Positions 9,901 to 17,913 are shown, numbered from the stretch's first letter. The stretch is 64,000 bases of DNA from OMIW01 sp044235645 (GCA_044235645.1 JBIIHQ010000001.1:310001-374000); one strand, 5' to 3'. Translations and numbers: made by a program. Notes: a model not told the origin generated them from the letters alone.

Positions 9901-10530
9901 CGGTTCGGTGCCGGGCAAATGGGTGGGTTCTCGCTGATGTCTCAGGGAGAGTCGGCAGGTTTTGAGAAGCTATCGCTTGAAGGAAACGCCATTAAGCGCT
10001 CTCCAATCCCCGACGATGCGACGACATTTTCACTCTCTGGTGACGGTACCCAGCAGCTCTACTATCAGCTAACTGAGGCTGGATTTGAAAGGAAGGCGGC
10101 CACCAGTGAGCTGACTCAGGGGATTGCAATCACGAGAAAACTCCGCTCAGGAATCAATCAGGAGGCATCAAGCATCCCCCTCACCGACAAGCTGAAGTAC
10201 GAAATCACTTTACGGCCGACAAAGCCGGTAAAAGATCTCGCCGTTATTGTGCTTATACCGGGGGGATTTGAGATCGATCTGACCGACGATGGGCTCGGCA
10301 AACGACGCTCACTCCCGGTCGAAGGCACAACCTGGCGGCCGGAACATATCGAAATTCAGGAGGACCGGGTCATGTTCTTTGGGGATATCGGAACCGCTCC
10401 AGAATCATTCGCTTTCGCCCTTAAACCGCTCACGAAGGGCAGGTATCAGGTCCCGCCCGTGTTTGCTGAGGGGATGTATGATCCGGAGGTTCAATATCGA
10501 GGTTTATCGGGGGAGATTGCGGTTGATTAA
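4000..10530 (+). CDS. bacterial alpha-2-macroglobulin family protein with intact thioester motif
   Basis: Bacterial alpha-2-macroglobulins are large cell-envelope proteins thought to trap foreign proteases in the periplasm. The predicted product has about 2176 residues: a hydrophobic N-terminal signal or anchor (SVALFLLLLLTTAFF), a long series of beta-sandwich (MG-like) domains, a central stretch with the bait-region neighbourhood (FSDRGIYRPGEQ is typical of the family), and the complement-like thioester domain with YGCTEQ, Cys at residue 1717, so the CxEQ thioester is preserved. It is longer than E. coli YfhM (about 1650 residues). I prefer the ATG at 4000 (MTQDIRLIS), preceded by AAAGG, over an ATG 60 bases upstream. 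Its end overlaps pbpC, the classic YfhM-PBP1C pairing. Confidence 0.93.
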   Translation: MTQDIRLISLRSVALFLLLLLTTAFFSTRITPTLLFLSHGSLPDYGAGLLVVNFPEEVAPFGEADHSPSNILDPAVAPHITPAIAGSWRWQDGTRLVFRAEAPHLDLLPEKRYEVDLTKVAFRQGKSIEREPLSITLPPLRLTTVSCEWRDISDEPPPRRVFAPVVTANYPVYLPSVSNGPQLKVGEGGQLGYSLGYRTQYAFSLDSNPIVIPARDSVVEMTFPSGTVVLYQHDGPTVAHSGASACSRPLLRAEWTRMELLKLPVANSMAVSVDEAPSEKPHNYRISVNLSDDGEPIGVRGPAGGEVTEGIDLTPAHKGRWRFDDQNMLVFTPDAPFQLGEKFSVTVTKFPGLELPKPLTFAGEIPAPTVEITDAALFVDPINPAMRRLTATVDLSHPFLAGSLESRVQMAHRYGLNGVDVPVSFEVSYDEKDTTIAYLKSAPIEVRDEPGLGVVFVDRGVMARDDRVGTQYRDTRVISIPSRSEIFTVANAELADLVKPNGDVERILALKTSAPVDDIRTLTSNLELRILPNCDASFEARSPLCKEKDLTTWTSPQEVDSRVEAISEQVPVTFTKSDGGAQTTLFFSLIAPEKRQMLVTIRAGALARGGFSLTKNARFVLEVGRLKRELKIMHDGALLSFSGDKKLGLASRGVSDIRVGLRRIPATNAGLFSSLTSGKFKNPSFSVDLDTLAEEFSYEEPVGAPIAKVDSSVKDKKAGEPEGELSRRYSFIDFSKFMAKQSPPRGLFLLTVRSKGELPLAPNVTFLDEREAEKVKKRYSEKIKRVERCEGSSPEDNGEEASEQTLCDQRVVLITDLGLVAKRGANGEQDLYVMSFRSGKPVEGAAISLLGKNGMPIFSEVSGVDGHVHFPSAETFIQEREPTTYTVKKDGDFSFLPYERHDRRMNLSRFDTGGVFNSEEFNSLQGYIFSDRGIYRPGEQLRLGMVVRKNGWVPLPQGLPLELVITDPRNKEVLKKAVSFDASGFAELRWDSNSGGATGTYQASLHLMGANKGDRLAQIGVVSFRIDEFQPDRLNVKSEIVGGAEMVTVPHDAKAKVTVRNLFGSPAAGTIAQAEITVRPWEGILTSYPGYQFRRTTRDDLPVVAEKLGEVTTSPEGEAVFSLGLERYREPIFAFTVAGEGFEKGTGRSVVAVTSGIASSLSHLIGFKADGDLSFVPKGAERFVDLVAIDRAGERSAFDGLTAQRFEHRYESTLVRQPNGLYAYQSVEKTFPREQSSVLISTGENRFPLITSEPGRYSIVISDAQKQEFLSFSYTVAGEGNVTKSLERNAELSLALNKKVYSPGSEIEVNIVAPYSGSGIITIESDRVHTHQWFSTKETSSTHRIRVPSDMIGNGYVSVAFVRAIDSAEIFMSPLSYGVVPFSVSRTKFEAPVTMTVPQEVVPGDELPVTLTVAERSKVVMFAVDEGILQFARYKNPQPLDHFFRKRALQTDTFQILDLILPEFAIVQKLSRTGGDEDSGNGKYKNPFARRQKAPVAFWSGIVEYDKGSHQISIPIPEYFSGAVRILAVTASPERIGTATGSSLAKGPFVIQPQQPYAVSPGDEFDVGALIGNNTDSTELSVSVVVPDGLAVTSENPVRLELPRGGDAPIRFRVKAGETLGPVSIRYTVSGGETGAAGAASFSNTELISLRPAQPFFVQSSQGTLSIDDQRAKKEARFETKRRLYRPFRDVQVSVATTPLALLRGVVRFLRDYPYGCTEQIVSQAFPALVLGGNDELGFSSTDTARFIERALKTLSSRQQDSGGFGLWTRIGEVEPFYSVYGTHFLVEARKRGVEVPEYMFDEALRYLREYTASVLYDWSGYRAQAYALYVLALSGEVVTDKLRRLDGQVREATPSYEEYGPWIRFFLAATYKLLHLDGDAARLFRDVGAEWKNTGLMPAELVVNPSLMGLYLHLTNAHFSDTFGGSSGEGGQFSGYLAELAQEMLKGRPNSFSGSLSLLGLGGLWDRFGAGQMGGFSLMSQGESAGFEKLSLEGNAIKRSPIPDDATTFSLSGDGTQQLYYQLTEAGFERKAATSELTQGIAITRKLRSGINQEASSIPLTDKLKYEITLRPTKPVKDLAVIVLIPGGFEIDLTDDGLGKRRSLPVEGTTWRPEHIEIQEDRVMFFGDIGTAPESFAFALKPLTKGRYQVPPVFAEGMYDPEVQYRGLSGEIAVD

Positions 10531-12880
10531 ACCGAAGAGGGGTAGACCACTATGGTACCGTGTAAAAGGGCGAAGACTGGCGCTGGTTATTTCCCTTACC
10601 ATCGTATGCTGGTACGCCCCCTCGGTCGTTATCTCCAAACCATTGATCGCCAATCCCGAAAACAGCTCACGAGCGATCCTGGATCGTGAGGGTGGTCTGG
10701 TCCAGCTTCCGCTCACGGGAGATGAAAAGTATCGGGTGTGGACCCCTCTTGAGGAGGTAGCTCCTGAAGTGATAGAGGCTACTCTTTCGTACGAAGATCG
10801 TTGGTTTTGGTATCATCCCGGGGTAAATCCGGTCGCAGTGCTGCGTGCTGCAATTGGTAACGGCGGTCGATGGATTGGTGCGATTTTCTCGGGAAGAAAG
10901 GGTATCCGCTCGGTGGGGGCGTCGACAATCACGATGCAGCTTGCTCGAAAGAGATTTCGATTGTCCACCCGACCCGTTGGAGGAAAGGTCCGTCAAATAC
11001 TTGAGGCGATGCGCATTGAGTATTTTTACTCGAAGCGCGAGATTCTCGAGGCGTATCTCAATACCGTTCCTTACGGGGCAAATATTGAGGGAATAGGGGC
11101 TGCGGCACGGGTATACTACCGAGTACCACCAGCCCGGCTGACGGCACATCAGGCAAAGTTTCTCACTCTTATTCCCCAAAATCCAACGCATCGAGGGCCA
11201 GTGTCTCAGGAAAATAAGGAGCGGCTTCTTGCAGCATGGCAACATGAGTTTGGGGGAACGATAGAGAGTGCTATTGCTCCTGATACCGTTTTAGGGGGAA
11301 GGAGTGAACTACCACGCTCTGCGCCTCATTTTGCCCGACGCGCCACTTCGCTTTCACATCACTATGGAGAGATACAGACGACCCTCTCCCTCGTTATGCA
11401 ACGCACTGCCGAGCGAGCGCTCGAGCGTTTTTTGAGACACAACCGAACACTCGGGATGACCAACGGTACGGTGATGATCATCGACTCGCGGACGATGGAG
11501 GTACTCGCGTATGTTGGATCAGCAAACTACACTGATAGGACTATTCAGGGATTTGTTAATGGCCTTATCGCTCGACGCTCTCCAGGCTCGGCGCTTAAAC
11601 CATTTATATACGCCCTTGCCATCGATCAAGGTTTAATAACTCCGGATACACTCCTGAAAGATACCCCTCGTCGATTTGCGACCTATCATCCGGAGAATTT
11701 TGAGAGAAATTTCTTGGGGCCCCTGTCGGCAACGGCGGCTTTGGTTCGGAGTCGCAATATCCCCGCGATCGATCTTACCAAATCACTTCGCTCACCTAGC
11801 CTGTATAATTTTTTCGGAAAGGCTGGTTTTTTTCTTTCCGAGAGTGAGTCCCATTATGGACTTGCGCTTGCGCTTGGCGCGTTTGAGGTATCGATGGAGG
11901 AGATGCTCGCAGCGTATGCGATGCTCGCGGAGGGAGGAGGCGTGTACCGACCGCTTGCATGGTTTGGGCCATCAGGGGAACAGGGAACGCAGCTCCTCTC
12001 AGCCGAATCGGCATACCTCGTGCGAGAGATGCTCAGAAAAAATCCTCGACCACAGCAACTTTTTGGAACCCATTCATTTGGCTCTGAAAGCTCGATTCCT
12101 TGGAAGACAGGCACCTCTTTTGGGGCTAAAGATGCCTGGGCGATTGGAATTGTCGATGCTCTCGTTGTAGGCGTTTGGATCGGTAACTTTGATGGGAAAC
12201 CGAATACCAATTTCGTTGGTCGTGATGCCGCTGGCCCACTTCTATTCTCCCTGATAGACGGGCTCAAGGGGGAGATTGAAATCCCTCGTTCGAAGGGAGC
12301 GATGCCACGCAACCTTGCGCTGATAGATCTGTGCGCCCTTTCAGGCGCACCTGCAAACGCACACTGCCCACACACGCAGAAAGGTTGGATAGTCGCTGGT
12401 GTCTCATCGATTCGGCCCTGTTCGGTTCATCGGCAGGTGATGATAGATCCGAGGACAGGTTTGCGGGTCTGTCGCGAATCAGACGTTTCCGACGTACGCC
12501 GCGACGTATACGAGGTGTGGGAAAGCGATATCCTTTCCCTCTTTCAACAATCAGGCCTCGCCCGCCGAACGCCTCCTCCTTTTCAGGGTCTTTGCACCAC
12601 CCCCGACAGTTCCGATCTTACCCCTCATCCACCTCGTATTCTCTCACCCCAAGAGGGGGTAACGTACCAGCTCCGCCCCGATGCGGAGAGTACCATCGAG
12701 CTCACCGCTACCACGGACGGCGGGCACTCGCGGCTCTATTGGTTCGTTGATGACGAATTAGTGGGGGAGGGTGCCACGGTGATGTGGCGAGGACGGGTGG
12801 GGACATTTCGGGTCCGAGTTGTCGATGATCAGGGACGTGCAGCGACGAGGGCGGTTCGGGTGGTGTGGGCACCCGGGTAG
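10478..12880 (+). CDS. pbpC: penicillin-binding protein 1C (bifunctional glycosyltransferase/transpeptidase)
   Basis: The product (about 800 residues) has an N-terminal membrane anchor (LALVISLTIVCWYA), a GT51 glycosyltransferase domain with the catalytic Glu in SYEDRWFWYHPG and the GASTITMQLAR motif, a transpeptidase domain with the SxxK serine in SPGSALKPF and the KTGTS box, and a C-terminal PBP1C-specific domain rich in beta strands (PRILSPQEG...). It polymerises and may cross-link peptidoglycan. The ATG at 10478 has GAGGGG five bases upstream and lies 53 bases inside the end of the macroglobulin gene, pointing to translational coupling. A TTG at 10523 behind GGGGGAG is the alternative start. 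Known genomes couple these two genes, and the partner is proposed to guard sites where PBP1C repairs the wall. Confidence 0.94.
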   Translation: MIRRFNIEVYRGRLRLIKPKRGRPLWYRVKGRRLALVISLTIVCWYAPSVVISKPLIANPENSSRAILDREGGLVQLPLTGDEKYRVWTPLEEVAPEVIEATLSYEDRWFWYHPGVNPVAVLRAAIGNGGRWIGAIFSGRKGIRSVGASTITMQLARKRFRLSTRPVGGKVRQILEAMRIEYFYSKREILEAYLNTVPYGANIEGIGAAARVYYRVPPARLTAHQAKFLTLIPQNPTHRGPVSQENKERLLAAWQHEFGGTIESAIAPDTVLGGRSELPRSAPHFARRATSLSHHYGEIQTTLSLVMQRTAERALERFLRHNRTLGMTNGTVMIIDSRTMEVLAYVGSANYTDRTIQGFVNGLIARRSPGSALKPFIYALAIDQGLITPDTLLKDTPRRFATYHPENFERNFLGPLSATAALVRSRNIPAIDLTKSLRSPSLYNFFGKAGFFLSESESHYGLALALGAFEVSMEEMLAAYAMLAEGGGVYRPLAWFGPSGEQGTQLLSAESAYLVREMLRKNPRPQQLFGTHSFGSESSIPWKTGTSFGAKDAWAIGIVDALVVGVWIGNFDGKPNTNFVGRDAAGPLLFSLIDGLKGEIEIPRSKGAMPRNLALIDLCALSGAPANAHCPHTQKGWIVAGVSSIRPCSVHRQVMIDPRTGLRVCRESDVSDVRRDVYEVWESDILSLFQQSGLARRTPPPFQGLCTTPDSSDLTPHPPRILSPQEGVTYQLRPDAESTIELTATTDGGHSRLYWFVDDELVGEGATVMWRGRVGTFRVRVVDDQGRAATRAVRVVWAPG

Positions 12881-12881
12881 G

Positions 12882-12905
12882 ATGTTCCATAATATGAAAC
12901 ATTTT
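12882..12905 (+). terminator. weak terminator-like palindrome after pbpC
   Basis: Immediately after the pbpC stop, ATGTT/AACAT and CATA/TATG arms form a nearly perfect AT-rich palindrome followed by four T residues. The GC content of the stem is low, so its strength as a terminator is doubtful. Confidence 0.35.
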
Positions 12906-13017
12906 CGACGTCTTTGGTGGTAACAGATGACAATTCTCGTCCATTTCAGGACTGGACGCACGCTCTTTCATCTGCAAGCATCTCTCCACACTCGCCGAGG
13001 CTCGGTAATTCAGGTCT

Positions 13018-13026
13018 TGGTATAAT
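13018..13026 (+). promoter_or_regulatory. extended -10 promoter (TGG-TATAAT) of the PLP-enzyme gene
   Basis: A consensus TATAAT at 13021-13026 is preceded by a TGn extension. No good -35 is visible, which suits extended -10 promoters. Transcription would begin about 10 bases before the ATG at 13044, so the leader is very short, leaving little room for a riboswitch. Confidence 0.5.
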
Positions 13027-13043
13027 CCTTGGAGTAATTCTGT

Positions 13044-14348
13044 ATGAGCAACCACAAGTCTCCTGTCACTCCCGCTATTGATGAATCGCTTTACGCGACT
13101 GAAACTCGCCTCATTTACGGGAAGGCCAACTCTGCTCAGTGGGATTTTTCTCATCACGTGATCCCGCCTCTTACAACCTCGAGCAGCTTTCGTCTCGGAT
13201 CAGCTGAGCGGGGAGCGCAAGGGTTTTACGACGTGGGTCGGTCGAGTGAAGGGGCACCCATCTATATCTACGATAGACTGGGAGAGCCGACGGGAAATAT
13301 GCTCCAGGACGCTCTCGCAACTGCTGAAGGGGGTGAGATCGCGGTAACCTTTGCGTCGGGTATGGCAGCAATCTCTGGTGCGCTCCTCGCCGTTGTAAAG
13401 GCAGGGGATGAAGTCATCGCGCATGACACCCTTTATGGATGTACCTACAGCCTTCTCACGAATTGGTTGTCTCGACTCGGGTGCACGGTAACATTCGCTG
13501 ACCTGAGTAACCCTGATAACCTTCTGCCTCTGATATCAGAGAAGACGCGGGTGGTCTATCTTGAATCGCCCGTTAATCCAACCCTCACGATGATTGACCC
13601 GCGGGCGATAGCGGGGATTCTTCGTTCGGTCAATTCGGGAAGGTCGTCAGATCGGAGGATCCTATCTATCTTCGATAATACCTTCGCGACCCCTTTTGGC
13701 CAGCGTCCGCTCCAGCATGGGATAGATATCGTTGTTCACAGTCTCACAAAGGGAATTTGTGGGTTTGGAACTGAACTAGGAGGGGCCGTCATCACCAATA
13801 AGGAGCTGTATGGTGCTCTGTGCCTCGTTCGCAAGGACTTTGGTGGTATTCTTTCGCCTTCATCCGCATGGCATATTTTGGTGTATGGACTCTCGACGCT
13901 TTCACTTCGAGTACCCCAACAACAGAGAAACGCCCTTGAGGTAGCGCGATTCCTCCAGCAGCACCCGGCAGTTGAGTCGGTCTGCTATCCAGGGCTTGAG
14001 TCGTTTCCACAGGCAGGGCTTGCGCGTGAATTGTTGAGAGATTTTGATGGCAATTTTGCCCCTGGTTTTGTTGTTTATTTTCGACTCGGAGGCAAGGACC
14101 CAAGGGCACGGGGTGAGCAGTTGATGAATTGTCTCGCAAATAATGCCTACTGCATTACCCTTGCAGTTAGTCTAGGCCAACTGCGAACCCTCATCGAGCA
14201 TCCCGCATCGATGACTCACTCTGCGTACTTGCCGACGGATCCGGTGGGTCACAATCTCGATGCGGGGGGGATTCGGCTCGCGGTTGGACTAGAACGCGCG
14301 GCGGATATTATTCGGGATCTAGAGATGGGGTTTGCGGCGGTGGGTTAG
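13044..14348 (+). CDS. trans-sulfuration PLP enzyme (cystathionine/methionine gamma-lyase or gamma-synthase family)
   Basis: This is a Cys/Met metabolism PLP-dependent enzyme of fold type I, 434 residues. The PLP-binding lysine is K236 in HSLTKGICGFG. The aspartate that contacts the PLP ring nitrogen is D211 in DNTFATP, and LYGCT (Y131) is the active-site tyrosine region. The FASGMAAIS segment also matches the family. It could be cystathionine gamma-lyase, methionine gamma-lyase, cystathionine gamma-synthase or O-acetylhomoserine sulfhydrylase. I cannot separate these from sequence alone, and no sulfur-pathway neighbour helps. The loop before the tyrosine (AERGAQGFYDVGRSSEG) looks longer than usual. 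The gene is monocistronic, with its own extended -10 promoter and a GGAG ribosome binding site. Confidence 0.88.
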   Translation: MSNHKSPVTPAIDESLYATETRLIYGKANSAQWDFSHHVIPPLTTSSSFRLGSAERGAQGFYDVGRSSEGAPIYIYDRLGEPTGNMLQDALATAEGGEIAVTFASGMAAISGALLAVVKAGDEVIAHDTLYGCTYSLLTNWLSRLGCTVTFADLSNPDNLLPLISEKTRVVYLESPVNPTLTMIDPRAIAGILRSVNSGRSSDRRILSIFDNTFATPFGQRPLQHGIDIVVHSLTKGICGFGTELGGAVITNKELYGALCLVRKDFGGILSPSSAWHILVYGLSTLSLRVPQQQRNALEVARFLQQHPAVESVCYPGLESFPQAGLARELLRDFDGNFAPGFVVYFRLGGKDPRARGEQLMNCLANNAYCITLAVSLGQLRTLIEHPASMTHSAYLPTDPVGHNLDAGGIRLAVGLERAADIIRDLEMGFAAVG

Positions 14349-14678
14349 AGGGATTGACGGAGAGGTAATCGAGGGAAAATAGCGTTAGACTCGGGTCGGG
14401 GCTTTCGACGTCAGCGGGTCTGCTGATGCGTGGCGGGTGTGAGCCGACCGCGATTTGACCCAACATGCCGTGCCGCGTCTGCGCGGAGTGTAGGGCCGTC
14501 ACGCAGGACGGGCAGGCACTTTGGCCATTCCTACGCGGTTGGCATCTGGTGACGGGTTTGGCGGGTGTAGCGATTGCGAGAAACTCTCGGTTTCGGAGTT
14601 CATATCAGACCGGATTGGCGATAACACCCCTCTACCCGACCGACCCTAATTACCCTGAAAGCAAAATAGACAATTTTG
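14349..14678. other. intergenic, convergent region
   Basis: This lies between the plus-strand PLP enzyme and the minus-strand small gene. Apart from the hairpin at its right edge I see no gene. A plus-strand frame across 14465-14773 has no family resemblance or ribosome binding site. Confidence 0.5.
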
Positions 14679-14685
14679 TTAGGGT
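14652..14685 (-). terminator. two-tier hairpin at the stop of the small gene
   Basis: CAAAAT/ATTTTG arms (6 bp, 5-nt loop) are enclosed by ACCCT/AGGGT arms. It overlaps the stop codon of the minus-strand gene at 14679. It has no long T-tract beyond the stem, so it may terminate transcription weakly or protect the 3' end. Confidence 0.35.
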
Positions 14686-15029
14686 CTTCCACCGCAGCCA
14701 GGCCGTCCTCTGTTTGCTTCAGCTGCCATTCTTTGTCGTTCGGGCTCATTTGGGGCTAACACAGGTCCGTTAGGTTGCTTTATTCTTTCGAATTCATTTG
14801 GCCTTGCACAAACTGGCGCCCGTGGGTCGTTACCGCCTTGTGCTAAAAGGCTCAACAATGCGACCGCTCCTCCAATGGCCAACGGAACAGGTAAGCCCGC
14901 TTGCATCTGGGTCTTTTCTTGGACCCCCCTTAGAACCTCTTCACGAAGGCCTTCCGGCGCTTTTGCCGATAGTTCTCCTACGCTTTGAGGCGCTTCATTA
15001 TAAACTGCCGCTCCCGCTACACGAGTCAT
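14679..15029 (-). CDS. small protein of unknown function with a central hydrophobic segment
   Basis: I do not recognise this 116-residue protein. The start is well supported: ATG at 15029 is preceded by a perfect GGAGGT at optimal spacing, among the best ribosome binding sites in the window. An N-terminal soluble part rich in Ala/Glu (SAKAPEGLREEVLRGVQEK) leads into a short hydrophobic stretch, LPVPLAIGGAVALLSLLAQG, and then a Pro/Asn/Arg-rich tail ending GRPGCGGRP. It may be a single-pass or peripheral membrane protein. It stands alone between convergent and same-strand neighbours and has a hairpin at its stop. The upstream leader also holds a possible nine-codon minus-strand frame behind GAGGAG, which could be chance. 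Confidence 0.6.
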   Translation of the reverse strand: MTRVAGAAVYNEAPQSVGELSAKAPEGLREEVLRGVQEKTQMQAGLPVPLAIGGAVALLSLLAQGGNDPRAPVCARPNEFERIKQPNGPVLAPNEPERQRMAAEANRGRPGCGGRP

Positions 15030-15484
15030 ATCCACCTCCAAAGATTCCGACCACTATAAAGTCTGTTATTCAAGGTTATCCGCCTGCAACCTCCAAGCCC
15101 CGCATAATTCTCCTCTCAACCCCTCAAATCATGTCACATATCAGACACGCACCGTTACATCGGCCTCATACTCGAAGCAATCCTCAGCGTAGCAAACTTC
15201 CCTCGTCCTCTCATGTTCTGGTATCACCGGGAAAGGTAGAGAACGCTGGGGGACTTTGGGAAGAGTCTGCCGCTGATTACAGCGCATGGGACGTCGAGGA
15301 TCGGCGGACAGGTGGTGATTATCGAATGTTAATCGCGGGCCACCGATGCAACTAGCTCTGCTGCGGTGAGGGCGGGTGGTCAAGACTCGAAAATCGGGAG
15401 GTGATTGAGATATCGCCCCCTTCGCTGCTCCATCTCCCTGCGGCGCAATTCTTTAAACGAATGCACCCCCCGAGTCTTTATCCC
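15030..15484. other. intergenic between the small gene and the TonB-dependent receptor
   Basis: No gene is recognised. Frames on both strands lack ribosome binding sites and family features. The left part is the promoter and leader of the small minus-strand gene. The right part follows the receptor stop and shows no clear terminator. Confidence 0.5.
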
Positions 15485-17806
15485 TTAAAAGTGAACCTTC
15501 ACTCCCCCAAGCGCCGTCAAGGGCATACCTGGCCGAGCCCCCGCTGGCCGCGCAGCGACGATGTACCGATTGTCAAAGAGGTTGGTAACGTCGAGGTAGA
15601 GCGTTACTCCTTTCTTTAACTCGGGACTTTCAGCGTGCAAATCAACGACGTAGGCGGCGTCGGTTTTTGGTGCAGTTCCTACCGAGGATGGCTGCGTTCT
15701 CATTGCGTCAGTGAAGTAAGAGCGGAACAGAAGTTTTCCGTAACAATCATGCTCGATACCTGCGCCGACCGCGAACTGGTGTTCGGCGATGTAAGGGATC
15801 CTGTCTTCTGATACGACCTTCCCATAGATGTCGCTCGTGAAGGTCGAGCGAAACTCCGCGTTGGTGTAGGTGTACACACCATACACGGGGAGTCGGTAAG
15901 CGGTTTCGAGAAGTTCAGCGACGTCGTACCGGATTGATGATTCAAGTCCGTACGTCAATGCTTTACCAAGATTGAATTGGTCGCCGGTTCCTGAGCCCCC
16001 ACTGGAGAGCGAGTCTACCCCCAGAAGGTTATCGTAATCGTTGAGGAATCCTGTCACTTGTGAAACCAGCGAGCCTTGCACGATATTGGTGCCGAGCTCG
16101 TAGGCGATACTCTCCTCTTCTTTGATTCCTTGCTTGGTGCTTGGTCCCGGAGGGGAGAAACCTTTATGCACTCCCGCGAACGCTGACACTGTGTCGGTAA
16201 AGGAATAGTCGGCTCCGATTCCGGGAATCCAGACATCGAGTGATTGGGTGTTCGTCTGGAGCGTGGTCCCCAACCTATCGGGGTCATTGCTTCCATAATC
16301 CTCTCGCTTGAGCCCGATATTCTCGTACCGAAGGCCCGGAACGAACCGCCATTTGCCAGCCGAGATCGTATCTTGGAGATAGACGGCGGTCGCATCAGCG
16401 GAGGATATTCGGTTGGCATTGCTACGGATTGGTCCGGTTGAAGTTTGGATCATCCTCCCGTTTTCCATTCGATAGGAATTATCCTGCTGCTGCCTATCCT
16501 CCTCATCCTGATGATAGCGGACGCCAAGCTCAAATCGGTTGTCCACCTCGGGTCCATCGACTTTGGCAACCATTACCGACTGAATCCCAGCACCGTAAAA
16601 ATCACGGTTGGCATCTCGCATTGTTAAAGCATTATCGGGACTATTTGCTGCACCAGATAGCCATGCAAAGGGATCGGCGTAGAGGGTTGGATTATCGAGG
16701 ATCGCACTGAGCGAATTTCCACCGGCGGAGTCTAGTTTATTCCACCGTCGCTCGGTTCCGTTGTAGTACCCAGTCGTGGTGAGGTCTATACCCTCGGAGA
16801 GCTCGACGTAATGTTGCGCCTGATACTGTTTTTGGCGGATATCTACGGTATCAAGCTGAGATCCGGCGTACCGGCGGTTCGGGGTGCGAGCGAAATCGTC
16901 GCGCGAAAGTCCGAGATACGTTTCTTTCCCCTCTTGCTCATAATAACCAAACTTAAATTGGAGCTGTTGATACATCTCAGCATCGCGATCGGTATTAAAA
17001 CGGATCTTTCCGATATAGTCGTGAAGGTCAAATCCAGTGTTACCTCCACCATCGAGTTGTTTGAATCCGTTGGTCGAGAGCTGGAAGGTTTCAAGCAGGT
17101 AACCGACGTTATCAAACGACTCTCCGAAGTACAGATGTCCCCGGGTTGTGTCGTAGCTGCCCGTCGCGATATCGCCGTGGAGGGTTTGTTGCTCGGGAAT
17201 CAGGGTCGAGAGAAGATTTAGTGAGCCGCCCGTGGTGCGGGGTCCGTACTTGATCTGGCCAGCGCCTTTGAGGATCTCCACCCCAGACATTCGTGCGAAC
17301 GAGGGGAAGTAGTATGCGGCAGGGGCTGAATAGGGGGCGGGCGCGATAAGGACCCCATCCTCCATGAGGGTGATCGATGCGCTTCGCTCGGAGGGAGTTC
17401 CTCGCATGCCGATATTCGGTCTGATGCCGAATCCCTCTTCCTCAACAATATTAACCCCGGCGACGGCGCGGAGAGCGCGGGTAACGTCGCCGATGCCCGT
17501 TTTGGCAGCCTCGAGCTCTTTGCCCTCGAGGAGGGCGGTCGAGCCGGGGACTTCGGGCAGTTTGGAGGCATTTCCTACGACGGTGATCCGCTCGAGGATC
17601 TCTGCGTCCTTCGTCTTCGTCTGAGTGGTTGATTTCTTCGATGTGGGTCGCGCTTCGCTCTCAGAAGGGGTGTCGGAAATCGCGAAGTCGGGGGCTTCCG
17701 ACTGGGCAAGCGAGGGGAGGATTATCCCCGAGTTGATGGTGAGGGAGGCGAGCGACGCCAACCATCCGAATCTAACCCACCGAAGTATCTGCCTTTTGCC
17801 GTTCAT
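15485..17806 (-). CDS. TonB-dependent outer-membrane receptor, FecA-like (ferric dicitrate type)
   Basis: A 773-residue outer-membrane receptor. It has an N-terminal signal peptide (hydrophobic core WLASLASLTINSGIILPS, cleavage near LAQSEA), a plug domain with ITVVGNASKLPEVPGS and the strongly conserved RGTPSERSASITLMEDG block typical of FecA-type receptors, then a long beta-barrel ending in an aromatic residue (VHF). The likely substrate is ferric citrate or a related ferric siderophore, inferred from plug similarity only. There is no fecIR-like sigma/anti-sigma pair and no N-terminal signalling domain. tonB is divergently transcribed 170 bases away from a shared promoter region, so both are probably co-regulated by metal status. 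Confidence 0.9.
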   Translation of the reverse strand: MNGKRQILRWVRFGWLASLASLTINSGIILPSLAQSEAPDFAISDTPSESEARPTSKKSTTQTKTKDAEILERITVVGNASKLPEVPGSTALLEGKELEAAKTGIGDVTRALRAVAGVNIVEEEGFGIRPNIGMRGTPSERSASITLMEDGVLIAPAPYSAPAAYYFPSFARMSGVEILKGAGQIKYGPRTTGGSLNLLSTLIPEQQTLHGDIATGSYDTTRGHLYFGESFDNVGYLLETFQLSTNGFKQLDGGGNTGFDLHDYIGKIRFNTDRDAEMYQQLQFKFGYYEQEGKETYLGLSRDDFARTPNRRYAGSQLDTVDIRQKQYQAQHYVELSEGIDLTTTGYYNGTERRWNKLDSAGGNSLSAILDNPTLYADPFAWLSGAANSPDNALTMRDANRDFYGAGIQSVMVAKVDGPEVDNRFELGVRYHQDEEDRQQQDNSYRMENGRMIQTSTGPIRSNANRISSADATAVYLQDTISAGKWRFVPGLRYENIGLKREDYGSNDPDRLGTTLQTNTQSLDVWIPGIGADYSFTDTVSAFAGVHKGFSPPGPSTKQGIKEEESIAYELGTNIVQGSLVSQVTGFLNDYDNLLGVDSLSSGGSGTGDQFNLGKALTYGLESSIRYDVAELLETAYRLPVYGVYTYTNAEFRSTFTSDIYGKVVSEDRIPYIAEHQFAVGAGIEHDCYGKLLFRSYFTDAMRTQPSSVGTAPKTDAAYVVDLHAESPELKKGVTLYLDVTNLFDNRYIVAARPAGARPGMPLTALGGVKVHF

Positions 17807-17866
17807 TGGTACCTATCTTTTCTCTTGTCTTATCGGGAACGCGTTAGCTGAGTAGCGCGGTCGCAT

Positions 17867-17913
17867 GGTATACCGGAGAAAAGTTTGACATGTCAAGTAA
17901 GGTGGGGCATTAT
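17867..17913. promoter_or_regulatory. divergent promoter with palindromic -35/operator between receptor and tonB
   Basis: TTGACATGTCAA at 17885-17896 is a perfect 12-bp palindrome that provides a consensus TTGACA -35 on both strands. On the minus strand it is followed, 18 bases later, by TATACC (17872-17867). On the plus strand CATTAT follows 17 bases later. A repressor bound to this palindrome would shut both genes. It is not a recognisable Fur box, so the regulator is unknown. Confidence 0.5.

Noticed and set aside
14465..14773. 102-codon plus-strand frame
   Set aside because: It overlaps the better supported minus-strand small gene and has no ribosome binding site or family.
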